This document shows positions 6,501 through 14,022 of a stretch of DNA of 64,000 nt, piece by piece. The translations under genes were made by a program, and so were the position numbers. The notes below the pieces were generated by a model. That model was not told the origin of the DNA. It ran no database searches and worked only from the letters and a program-made list of their open reading frames with translations. Each line of letters begins with the position of its first letter. The first letter of the stretch is position 1. The DNA comes from an uncultured Prevotellaceae bacterium (lineage in GTDB: Bacteria > Bacteroidota > Bacteroidia > Bacteroidales > Bacteroidaceae): NCBI GenBank assembly GCA_900318995.1, contig ONMR01000009.1, forward strand, positions 1 to 64,000. Reading direction: 5' to 3'.

Positions 6501-8135
6501 GTGGCGTTGCTCACAGCAGCGTTTGTCTTGCTGTACCATATTTTGCTTAGGCGTGATACTTTCCATCGTACGGCACGTATAGTCCTTGTGTCATCGCTGT
6601 TTATCTCTTACATTCTGCCGTTCTGCGTAATTACAATCCATAAGCCCATAGCCTTAGCTGAGAACCGCGAAATGGAAGTTGTCCAAACACCTGTCACTGT
6701 TCCCGCAGCGCAAGACAACCAGCAGGCTCAACCCGCATTGCAGCCATCACAAGTCCAGATGCAGCCACAACTGCAGTCAGTAACAACGACCGATGCCAAC
6801 CATAGGCAAATAGACTGGATAGCAATAACAGCAGTTATCTATGCATTGGGAGTAGTGATCCTGATAGCATTAAGACTTCTGTCAGTACAAAAAGTATTGC
6901 GTATAATCCGTCGTGGACAGGTATCAATCGAAAGGGACGGTTGCAAAATAGTAATATCAAAGGATAACGTCCGCCCCTTCAGCTGGATGAGAAGCATAGT
7001 CCTTCCGGAGAGTCAGGCAAATCTCTCATGGACATCATCTGTTGTACGCCACGAACAATCCCATGTATCACATCATCATTCTGCAGAACTGTTGGCCACA
7101 GACATACTTTCTGCATTCCAGTGGTTCAACCCGGCAGTTTGGCTTCTTAGACACGATTTGTGTTGCGTACAGGAGTTTGAGGCCGATGCATCGGTCCTTG
7201 AGTCCGGTCTTGACAAAGTGGAGTATGAGAAAAGTTTGCTAAGCATAGCAACCGGTGGCTTGTCCATTCCGCTTGTAAACGGATTGGGCGAAAGTTATCT
7301 GCGCACAAGAATCAGGATGATGAACCGCAAGCATTCACGCAAGAGTAGTCTCATCAAGCTTATCTATCTGCCGGTTGTGCTGGTGGTAGCCTTGATCTTG
7401 ATGTCAACCACAGTCTATGACAAAGATGAAGACAAACAAATCCTTTCTGAAGGACGCAATTTTTATATGAGATTTGGTGATAGCCCTGAGTTTGTGGATG
7501 GCTATCTGAACTACCGGATTGCTGACGATGTTGCCGTGATAACCGGCTATCAGTGGGAAGGAAGAGAACAGATTGATAAAATACCTACGTCAGTTACGTA
7601 TGAAGGGAATGAATATCCTGTAAAAGTTATCCTGTCGTTGGGGAACGCAGAGTTCAAGGAACTAGTCATTCCTGAAGGAATAACTGAAATAGGCCATCAG
7701 GCTTTTATGCGTTGCAATAATTTGGAGAATATAATTATTCCTTCAACTGTGGAGTATATTGAGCCAATGACTTTCATGGGTTGCAGTAATCTTAAAACCG
7801 TATATTTTAAAGATGGTCTTAGAAGTATTCCGGATGGAATGTTTTTGAATTGCAGGAATCTTGAATCAGTCCATCTGCCTTTGACATTAGAGAAGATAGG
7901 TGATGGCGCTTTTTCTGATTGCCGCCATTTACAAGAGATAAATTTACCTAAGAAACTTGAAAGAATCGGCAACGAGGCTTTCTACAGATGTATAAGGTTA
8001 TCATCTGTTTCATTACCAAAGAATTTGAGATATATAGGAAAAGGTGCTTTTTATGACTGCCGTTTGATGAAAGTTGATACGTCCGGATTAAAGGCAGAGA
8101 TTGGAGAGAATGCATTCTATGTTGAACAACTGTAA
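6501..8135 (+). CDS. M56-family BlaR1-type antirepressor with leucine-rich-repeat sensor region
   Basis: A 544-residue membrane metalloprotease. Transmembrane segments are near residues 2-15, 26-45, 108-127 and 286-304. The zinc motif HEQSH is at 184-188 and the downstream ligand region QEFEADA at 224-230, with FQWFNPAVWLLRHDL between them, as in BlaR1/MecR1 peptidases. After the last membrane segment comes about 240 residues outside the membrane. From about 385 to 535 these are BspA-type (LRR_5) repeats such as LENIIIPSTVEYIEPMTF and LESVHLPLTLEKIGDGAF. A repeat domain replaces the penicillin-binding sensor of classical BlaR1, so the signal is probably a different ligand or surface. Start is the GTG at 6501; an in-frame upstream extension (NKVLK) exists without a usual start codon. 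Confidence 0.88.
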   Translation: MALLTAAFVLLYHILLRRDTFHRTARIVLVSSLFISYILPFCVITIHKPIALAENREMEVVQTPVTVPAAQDNQQAQPALQPSQVQMQPQLQSVTTTDANHRQIDWIAITAVIYALGVVILIALRLLSVQKVLRIIRRGQVSIERDGCKIVISKDNVRPFSWMRSIVLPESQANLSWTSSVVRHEQSHVSHHHSAELLATDILSAFQWFNPAVWLLRHDLCCVQEFEADASVLESGLDKVEYEKSLLSIATGGLSIPLVNGLGESYLRTRIRMMNRKHSRKSSLIKLIYLPVVLVVALILMSTTVYDKDEDKQILSEGRNFYMRFGDSPEFVDGYLNYRIADDVAVITGYQWEGREQIDKIPTSVTYEGNEYPVKVILSLGNAEFKELVIPEGITEIGHQAFMRCNNLENIIIPSTVEYIEPMTFMGCSNLKTVYFKDGLRSIPDGMFLNCRNLESVHLPLTLEKIGDGAFSDCRHLQEINLPKKLERIGNEAFYRCIRLSSVSLPKNLRYIGKGAFYDCRLMKVDTSGLKAEIGENAFYVEQL

Positions 8136-8145
8136 AAAGTGTTAT

Positions 8146-9504
8146 ATGAGATACTGTTATATAATGATGGCAGCAATGATGGTTGCTCCTATAGGTGTTA
8201 GCGCACAAAATCTGAAAGGTAATGTGGAATCATACGAAACGGCGATAAACAATGTGCATCTTGTTAAGGGTAATAACGGAGTACTGAATCTGTCCAGCGA
8301 TACCGTTGTTGATGGTCCTGTAGCATCACTAACAGCCGTACTGTTGGATAAAGACGGAAGACCTGTCAGGAGTGAGACATATAGGAAGGATAATTTTGGC
8401 GTGGGTGGTGTAGGAGGACCGTTTTTCTCATTATCATCTGATACTTTGAGACAGATTAGCGGCAGAATAGATACAGAAACCGGTGGTATGGTCTTCTTTG
8501 GCAATACTGTCTGGCCTGAGGCACTTCATTTTGAAAGAAGAGGATTTGACTATGAGATTTCCTGGGAGGAGCCTCTTATGTGGACTGACTATAAATATCA
8601 GGATGGGAAACTGGTGCAGGAATCAACTATGGGAAACCAGATAATATCACAAAGCTATACTACAACTTATGAATACAATAATGACGGTTCCCTTAAATCC
8701 AGGGTGTTGGAGAACAAGGTATCAGGACGTAAGGAGCGTATAGATTACTATTGCCATAACGGTAGGATTGACAGTCTGGAAATCTCTTATTACAATTATA
8801 TGGGAACTGAAACCGTTGCGCCATCAAGCCGGAATTCCAGAGGAAACATAAACAACGGAAATATTAATAACATCGTTGCATCGGCTGCCAGCACAGCTGC
8901 ACCGTCCGATTTTAAGCGTGAGAGACACTATTATACTTATAATCCGGATGGAACATATCAGATACGGTATTTGAATGACGGCACTGATAAGACAGAATAC
9001 TATGATTCAAGCGATCGTCTGCTGAAGACCGTATTACCTGACGGTTCGGTTTACTTGAATCAATACAACGATCAGGGGGATCCCGTTCTGGTTAGAAATA
9101 TTCTGAGAGACAAGGTTGATATATCCAAATATGACTCATACAGATATGACGGTCATGGAAACTGGACCAGAAGGCGTGTATTTACCTCTGATGAAGACGG
9201 CTTTTTAATCCCTGAACACGTTGAGTATCGACGTTTCTGTTATAGGGACGGTGAAAAGTACGAGTCAAGAGCTTTCCGTAATATGAAACTCAAGCCTTGG
9301 TATGCCCACGTGATTGTGAGTCCTGACAATAAGGATATGGAGATTCATATCCAGCAGTTTAGTATGGGTGTTGAAATGAAGGATATAGATGAAGATATTC
9401 TGAACAAACTAAAGATGTTGCCAGGCTTTGAATCCGACGGCAATGGAAATTATACACTCGAAGGGCATCCACTCATCATCTCTAAGATAGTTGTAGCTGA
9501 ATGA
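8146..9504 (+). CDS. Secreted YD/RHS-like repeat protein of the BlaI/M56 operon
   Basis: About 452 residues from ATG 8146, which gives a good signal peptide (MRYCYIMMAAMMVAPIGVSA-Q); in-frame codons upstream to 8101 overlap the M56 gene and are less likely. The body contains YD-type beta strands: YEYNNDGSLKSRVL, YYTYNPDGTYQIRYL, EYYDSSDRLLKTVLPDGS, YRYDGHGNWTRRRVF. The C-terminus (DEDILNKLKMLPGFESDGNGNYTLEGHPL) repeats the plug-like motif seen in the protein at 685. It starts 10 bp after the M56 stop, so it is likely the output or co-sensor of that regulatory operon. No toxin domain is visible. Function unknown. Confidence 0.7.
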   Translation: MRYCYIMMAAMMVAPIGVSAQNLKGNVESYETAINNVHLVKGNNGVLNLSSDTVVDGPVASLTAVLLDKDGRPVRSETYRKDNFGVGGVGGPFFSLSSDTLRQISGRIDTETGGMVFFGNTVWPEALHFERRGFDYEISWEEPLMWTDYKYQDGKLVQESTMGNQIISQSYTTTYEYNNDGSLKSRVLENKVSGRKERIDYYCHNGRIDSLEISYYNYMGTETVAPSSRNSRGNINNGNINNIVASAASTAAPSDFKRERHYYTYNPDGTYQIRYLNDGTDKTEYYDSSDRLLKTVLPDGSVYLNQYNDQGDPVLVRNILRDKVDISKYDSYRYDGHGNWTRRRVFTSDEDGFLIPEHVEYRRFCYRDGEKYESRAFRNMKLKPWYAHVIVSPDNKDMEIHIQQFSMGVEMKDIDEDILNKLKMLPGFESDGNGNYTLEGHPLIISKIVVAE

Positions 9505-9730
9505 CAATAGCATAGCTGCTCCTTTCTCTTGACAATCGTAAAGTTGATAATAGATGTTTTCGTGCCGTCTACAGATACAATAGATATTGGAACATGGTAC
9601 TAATATGGTACTAATAATTTCCTAATCCCTCGGAACTCCTCGGAATACGTTTTTGGGGAATTATAACAGTATCAGTAATTTATGTTCAAAATATATTCCT
9701 ATAGTTTCCTGCCAATTGTTCTAGTATGCC
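9505..9730. other. Intergenic region with short perfect tandem duplications
   Basis: No gene is seen. ATGGTACTAAT is tandemly duplicated at 9594-9615, and TCCCTCGGAAC / TCCTCGGAAT follow at 9626-9646. These could be remains of a recombination or attachment site at the border between the AT-rich left region and the rest, but no integrase is present. Confidence 0.35.
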
Positions 9731-9775
9731 CCACATGCAAAAAGAGGTCGCAATGCGGCCTCTTTTTGTATGTGG
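9731..9775. terminator. Bidirectional terminator between convergent genes
   Basis: A long hairpin with outer arms CCACATGCAAAAAGAGG and CCTCTTTTTGTATGTGG (9731-9775) and a CGCAATGCG tip. It serves the operon ending at 9504 and the convergent GH95-like gene ending at 9798. Confidence 0.8.
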
Positions 9776-9797
9776 AGCATGTGCGACCTTGTTTTGA

Positions 9798-12275
9798 TCA
9801 GAGGATGATTTCAATCTTTGCGGTCTCGCCTGCCTTGAAGGTGTACTGGACATGGTCGCCGTCCTTGGTCAGCTCCTTGCCATTCACAAGGATGCGGCAG
9901 CCTTCCCGGCGGTTCCTAAGCGTCAGGGTCTGGGCCTGGTTGGAGGTGATGGAGGCATGGATGCCCTTCTCGTTCCAGTCCATATGATTAAGCTTGGCAA
10001 AGGTGTACAGCCATACGCCGTCAATGGCACCGTTCATCAGGTTGTCGGGCATGACCGGCAGGAATTCCACTGTGCCGGGCTCGCTGAAGACACACATCTC
10101 AACCAGGAATGCCGGGACAGCGCCAGTCAGGTCCGGGAACACGCCCCTGTATGGGAAGTGGCTGGTCTGCAGCGTGCGGCGGACAAAGCCGTGGTTGAGC
10201 AGCTGGCTAAGGTTCTGCTCGGCTTCTTCCATGTCTTTCAGACGGATGGCCGTGAAGGCACGGTGGATGATGCCATGGGCAGAATCGTCCTGCTGGGCGC
10301 GCTTGCGGTTGGAGATTATGATGGCTTCCGACAGCTCGGGGTCCTTTTCGGGTGTGACCGCGCGGCCGGGCCACACGTCATAATGGTGGGACACGTGGCG
10401 GTGGTTGTAGTTCTCCTCGATAGTTGGCCAGGCCCATTCCTTCAGGCCGCCGTCCAGGTCCAGGAGATAGGTTGGAAGGTCTGCCAGCTGGGCCTCCCAG
10501 TGAGGAATGTTGTCTTGCTCGATGCCCAGTGTCTTGCAGCCATCGATCAGGTTCATCAGGATCTCGCGGCAGATGGCTATATCCATGACAGAGTTTATCC
10601 TGGTAGGATTCCGGTCTCTGCTGGTGACTGTCTCATAGCCGGGATTCGGGGTCGGGTTCTCCGGAGAGAAGGACGGATAGAAGATGACCTTGCCGTCAGG
10701 GCCACGGTCACACGCGTAATCCTCGTAGAACAGGGCCATTTCCTTGTAGGCCGGAATCACACGGGTGCGCAGGAATTCCTTGTCTCCTGTAACGAGGTAG
10801 TAGCCCCAAAGCTCGTTGTAAATCCAACCCAGGACACCTGTAAAGCCGTAATGCGGATAGGTGTGCGAGAAATGATAGTACAGGCCGGAATTCGGGTCGC
10901 AGTGAACGCTGGCCAGCAGGCCGCGGGCACCGTAGAGCAGCTGTGCGTTGGTGCGGAAGTCATCGAACTTGGTCTCGTAATACTTGAAATACACGTCCAT
11001 CTCGTCAAAGAGGCCCGTGTTGTTACCCGCGCATACCTGCAGGTTAGTGTTGATGTTGTGCTGGCCCGTAAAAGGAGGAATATACTTGCCAGTCTCGTAG
11101 ATCTGGAAGAATCGGCCCATGTCATAGAGCTTCTCCAGCAGGGCGGGATCCAGCTCGTTCCTGCTGTGGGCGCGCCGGAGCAGTTCCTCGCCGGAAAGCA
11201 GCATGTCCTGGTCGGGGCTAAGATGGATACGGGAACGGTCCATGCGTTGGCCGATGTACTTTTCGTTGCCTTTGAGCAGCTTGTCGAAATCGACCTTCAT
11301 GGCCATCAGTTCCTCACGGATGGGCTTGACGCATTCAAAGGTGAAGTCGCTTTCAAACCTCTCTATCTTGGCGACGACCGTCAGACCGTCCGCACCGGAA
11401 ATGTGCATACCTCTTTCGGTCTTATTCATAGTGCCGCCTTTGGGCAGGAAGCGGATGACCACGGCGTAGCCTTTTTGGCCGAATTCCGGATTGTACGCTG
11501 TGGCCAGAGTGATCACACCGTCCTCAATATTAAGCTGGTGGGTGCTGCCGTTCAATCTTGGCAGTTGCATCTCCACGTCCATGTCCAGCTGTCCCTTGGG
11601 CGCAGTGAAGCGGTTCACGGTGACGTCGCCGTCATAGGCGCAGAAGCATTCGTTGCGGAAAGAACCGCGCGCATCGGTCCACATGGAGGTAATCATGCCG
11701 TTCTGCATGTCCAGGAATCGCAAATAGTCCCGGGTATCGGGCTGCTCCGGACGGCGGAATCTGAGCGTGAAGGCTGTGTGTCTGGACGGTCCGCCTACGG
11801 GGTACAGAATATCGTTGTCAAAATTCATGTACTTTTCAAAGCCGGCCTTTTTCTGGGCCTCGTCCACAAGGGCGTTCGCCTCATTCGGCTTGCCCTCCAG
11901 CAGGAGTTGGCGGATGCGTGGCAGGTAGGGGCGCAAGTCTGGAGGCAGGGGAGTCTCTGCCCATTTGGGCTCATAGAGCATCTCATGGGTATAGGTCACC
12001 ACATCGTTATAGGGCTGACCGGAAGTCTGGATGCGTAGTGTGCCGCTGCCGGTGATGAAATTGTCCGATGACTCTCCCGCGGGTGCGATAGAGCAGATAT
12101 TGTGTTTGGGCAGGATGGCTGAGCGCTTCTCCACCGGAATATATGGGATGGAATACTCGAGCTTTTTGGTTTCTATCTTGGCATAACTCTCATCCGGGTT
12201 GTTCTGATAGCCCTTAGAGCTGGTGGTCACCAAAGCAATGCAGAAAAATGTGAAAAATGTAATTGACTTTCTCAT
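9798..12275 (-). CDS. GH95-like glycoside hydrolase (alpha-L-fucosidase family)
   Basis: An 825-residue exported enzyme (signal peptide about 1-22). The order is N-terminal beta-sandwich, (alpha/alpha)6 barrel and C-terminal beta domain, and total length is typical for GH95. Family signatures are SPEN (537-540), whose Glu matches the general acid of characterised GH95 fucosidases, INSVMDIAICREIL (561-574) and NYNHRHVSHHYDVWPG (622-637). The usual G-TGWS-AWK motif is altered to DDSAHGIIHRAF, so the member is divergent. Family enzymes cleave terminal alpha-L-fucose or alpha-L-galactose from plant or host glycans. No SusC/SusD pair accompanies it. The 728-codon frame on the opposite strand is a GC-skew shadow. 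Confidence 0.8.
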   Translation of the reverse strand: MRKSITFFTFFCIALVTTSSKGYQNNPDESYAKIETKKLEYSIPYIPVEKRSAILPKHNICSIAPAGESSDNFITGSGTLRIQTSGQPYNDVVTYTHEMLYEPKWAETPLPPDLRPYLPRIRQLLLEGKPNEANALVDEAQKKAGFEKYMNFDNDILYPVGGPSRHTAFTLRFRRPEQPDTRDYLRFLDMQNGMITSMWTDARGSFRNECFCAYDGDVTVNRFTAPKGQLDMDVEMQLPRLNGSTHQLNIEDGVITLATAYNPEFGQKGYAVVIRFLPKGGTMNKTERGMHISGADGLTVVAKIERFESDFTFECVKPIREELMAMKVDFDKLLKGNEKYIGQRMDRSRIHLSPDQDMLLSGEELLRRAHSRNELDPALLEKLYDMGRFFQIYETGKYIPPFTGQHNINTNLQVCAGNNTGLFDEMDVYFKYYETKFDDFRTNAQLLYGARGLLASVHCDPNSGLYYHFSHTYPHYGFTGVLGWIYNELWGYYLVTGDKEFLRTRVIPAYKEMALFYEDYACDRGPDGKVIFYPSFSPENPTPNPGYETVTSRDRNPTRINSVMDIAICREILMNLIDGCKTLGIEQDNIPHWEAQLADLPTYLLDLDGGLKEWAWPTIEENYNHRHVSHHYDVWPGRAVTPEKDPELSEAIIISNRKRAQQDDSAHGIIHRAFTAIRLKDMEEAEQNLSQLLNHGFVRRTLQTSHFPYRGVFPDLTGAVPAFLVEMCVFSEPGTVEFLPVMPDNLMNGAIDGVWLYTFAKLNHMDWNEKGIHASITSNQAQTLTLRNRREGCRILVNGKELTKDGDHVQYTFKAGETAKIEIIL

Positions 12276-12326
12276 AGCTGAAATAAGGTTAGTTCAACGC
12301 GGACAGAAGTATAGGCTCCCTGTGCC

Positions 12327-12367
12327 AAAATAGTACAAAAGGGGTCTGACCCCAATTGTATCATTTT
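12327..12367 (-). repeat. Intergenic palindrome, copy 1
   Basis: Minus strand: AAAATGATACAATTGGGGTC then AGACCCCTTTTGTACTATTTT. It follows the gene at 12366-12929 directly, overlapping two bases of its TAA stop. Confidence 0.85.
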
Positions 12368-12929
12368 AGTCGCGGTCGGGGTGGAGGCGGATGTCAATCT
12401 TGACGCTCAGGCGCATGGATTTGATGCCTGATTTGGTAAGATCGGCATATGTGGTGCGATTCCCGCCGCTGTTAAAGTAGAAACAAAGCCGCTTGCTCTG
12501 CAGGAAACGTTTGGTTACTATGCATGTGGTCTTGGCTTTCTCTCCCAGGCGCTGTCCCCAGGTGGCCAGCCGGCAGTCATATTCGATGGTGGTGCCGTTG
12601 GCCTTGCCCATCTGCTCCAGCATCTTGTCCAGTGAGGTGACTACTTCATCCCTGGTGCTGCCCATATAGAGGCAAACCTCATCGTATTGTCCGAATGTTG
12701 ATGCCAGGTCATCGCGGATGAGTCCAAGGAGTTCGGTGTATCGGCCTACGCTCATGTAGTAACCCACGGTTCCGTCATCGTCCTTGTACTGGAAGATTGA
12801 ATACTGGTTCTTGTCCTCCTCATCGGCCTCAATTATCTCCATGCGCATTCCTGTGGGAATATCCTTGGCCTGTACGTTCAGCAATGCCATCATGATGGTG
12901 GCTGCAATCAGCAATACTTTTTTCATCAT
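12366..12929 (-). CDS. Small exported protein of unknown function
   Basis: A 187-residue protein with a signal peptide (MMKKVLLIAATIMMALLNVQA-K). The mature part is a mixed alpha/beta sequence with no motif I recognise (YSIFQYKDDDGTVGYYMSVGRYTELLGLIRDDL; TTCIVTKRFLQSKRLCFYFN). A TACCTTTG -7 box lies at 12955-12962 on the minus strand, giving a short leader. Its stop codon abuts intergenic palindrome copy 1, and the GH95-like gene is about 90 bp downstream on the same strand, so read-through between them is probably limited. Confidence 0.7.
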   Translation of the reverse strand: MMKKVLLIAATIMMALLNVQAKDIPTGMRMEIIEADEEDKNQYSIFQYKDDDGTVGYYMSVGRYTELLGLIRDDLASTFGQYDEVCLYMGSTRDEVVTSLDKMLEQMGKANGTTIEYDCRLATWGQRLGEKAKTTCIVTKRFLQSKRLCFYFNSGGNRTTYADLTKSGIKSMRLSVKIDIRLHPDRD

Positions 12930-12954
12930 AGTCCTGTTTTATGGTTCTGATGTT

Positions 12955-12962
12955 CAAAGGTA
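12955..12962 (-). promoter_or_regulatory. -7 box for the gene ending at 12366
   Basis: TACCTTTG on the minus strand, 25 bp before the start codon. The -33 element is not convincing. Confidence 0.4.
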
Positions 12963-13007
12963 GACAAAGTTGTTCAATCCAAAAATTTATCGTGCCACTT
13001 TTTTTGT

Positions 13008-13015
13008 TATGTTTG
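13008..13015 (+). promoter_or_regulatory. -7 box for the two-module lipoprotein
   Basis: TATGTTTG matches the consensus 28 bp before the ATG at 13044. It is divergent from the -7 box at 12955-12962. Confidence 0.4.
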
Positions 13016-13043
13016 CAACTGATATGGTAAATAAAATGGACAT

Positions 13044-13901
13044 ATGAAATCTTTAGGCTTTATATCTTTTTTTGCGTCAGCATTGATGCTGGGGCTGTCT
13101 TTTACATCGTGCGATAAGGACGGAAAGTCCGACGTGACTCAACCCGCAGACAACAGCGATAATCCAGTATGGGAGGTGGAGGCATTCCTTCCCTCATTTT
13201 GTGCCGATAAGACCGTAGCCGCCTGGTATTCAGTTTATTCGGAGACTGATTACAAGAAGAAGATTGAGGCGGTATTCCTGTTCACCGACAGCACTGTTGT
13301 AGTGACCAAGAGCAAGGTTTACAGCCAGGACGACGGCCGCGATCCGTCACGCGAGGTGATGCATGAAGGCACATATCAGGTTTTGGAAGGCGATTTTGAC
13401 AACGGTGCCTTGCAGATCCTGCTGCCGGGAGGTGTGTCTTTAAGGGCCAGGATATCCGAAGGTGAGTTGACATTGATGGCAGTGACATACGTAAGGCAGG
13501 ATAATGCCGGGATTCCGGCTCCGTCCCAATTGACTGACGTGTTCAACGGCAAGATTCAGGCTTATCTGCCGGCATTCAATATTGATATCAGCTATGCTAC
13601 CTGGTACCAATATGTTGTACAGGATGAACAGAAAACAAAGATAGAGGCCATATTCCTGGATACTGACAGCCTGATGCTTTACACCAGGAGCGTGTTCTAC
13701 TCAAGTGGCCGTGAACCTGCATATGATTTGTTGAATATCGGCCGATATGAACTTGTTGAGGGTGATTACAGTACCGGTAAGCTGGACCTCAAATTCAGTG
13801 AGGATGCAGTTTATGAGGCCACTGTCACTGACGGGCAGCTGCCTGTCTATGATAAGACATTCATCCGGCAGGATATAGCAGACCTTCCCGATAAGATTTG
13901 A
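13044..13901 (+). CDS. Lipoprotein with two copies of an unrecognised module
   Basis: A 285-residue protein with lipoprotein signal (SFTSC, lipid-bearing Cys at 23). Two modules of about 115 residues follow, roughly 47-160 and 170-285. Each has the same landmarks: FLPxF/AF...ADKTVAAWY or SYATWYQY, then KIEAVFLFTDS / KIEAIFLDTDS, VYSQDDGRDP / FYSSGREP, GTYQVLEGDFDNG / GRYELVEGDYSTG, and a closing FIRQDIADLP or VRQDNAGIP. The same module is present four times in the next gene. I know no named domain for it; the pattern suggests a small beta-rich calycin-like fold. A strong hairpin terminator follows. Confidence 0.75.
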   Translation: MKSLGFISFFASALMLGLSFTSCDKDGKSDVTQPADNSDNPVWEVEAFLPSFCADKTVAAWYSVYSETDYKKKIEAVFLFTDSTVVVTKSKVYSQDDGRDPSREVMHEGTYQVLEGDFDNGALQILLPGGVSLRARISEGELTLMAVTYVRQDNAGIPAPSQLTDVFNGKIQAYLPAFNIDISYATWYQYVVQDEQKTKIEAIFLDTDSLMLYTRSVFYSSGREPAYDLLNIGRYELVEGDYSTGKLDLKFSEDAVYEATVTDGQLPVYDKTFIRQDIADLPDKI

Positions 13902-13905
13902 CTAA

Positions 13906-13942
13906 AAACGACGCAAAGAGAAACGACCCCTTTGCGTCGTTT
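13906..13942 (+). terminator. Terminator after the two-module lipoprotein
   Basis: Perfect 13-bp arms AAACGACGCAAAG (13906-13918) and CTTTGCGTCGTTT (13930-13942) enclose AGAAACGACCC. A relative of this hairpin occurs at 19076-19110. Confidence 0.85.
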
Positions 13943-14022
13943 AAATAATTTGTGTTTTATACACAGATTATCAAATTATTCGCTATATTTACGGCAATTA
14001 TTGTCTTATTAAATAATTAATT

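Noticed and set aside
6154..8135. Classical beta-lactam resistance regulator pair
   Set aside because: The M56 protein has no penicillin-binding sensor domain and no beta-lactamase gene is linked, so a resistance role is not supported.
8101..8145. Earlier start of the YD-repeat protein
   Set aside because: It overlaps the end of the M56 gene and puts 15 non-hydrophobic residues before the signal peptide; ATG 8146 gives a proper one.
9852..12038. 728-codon open frame on the plus strand
   Set aside because: It is antisense to the well-supported GH95-like gene, has no recognisable domain, and its composition follows from the codon pattern of the real gene.
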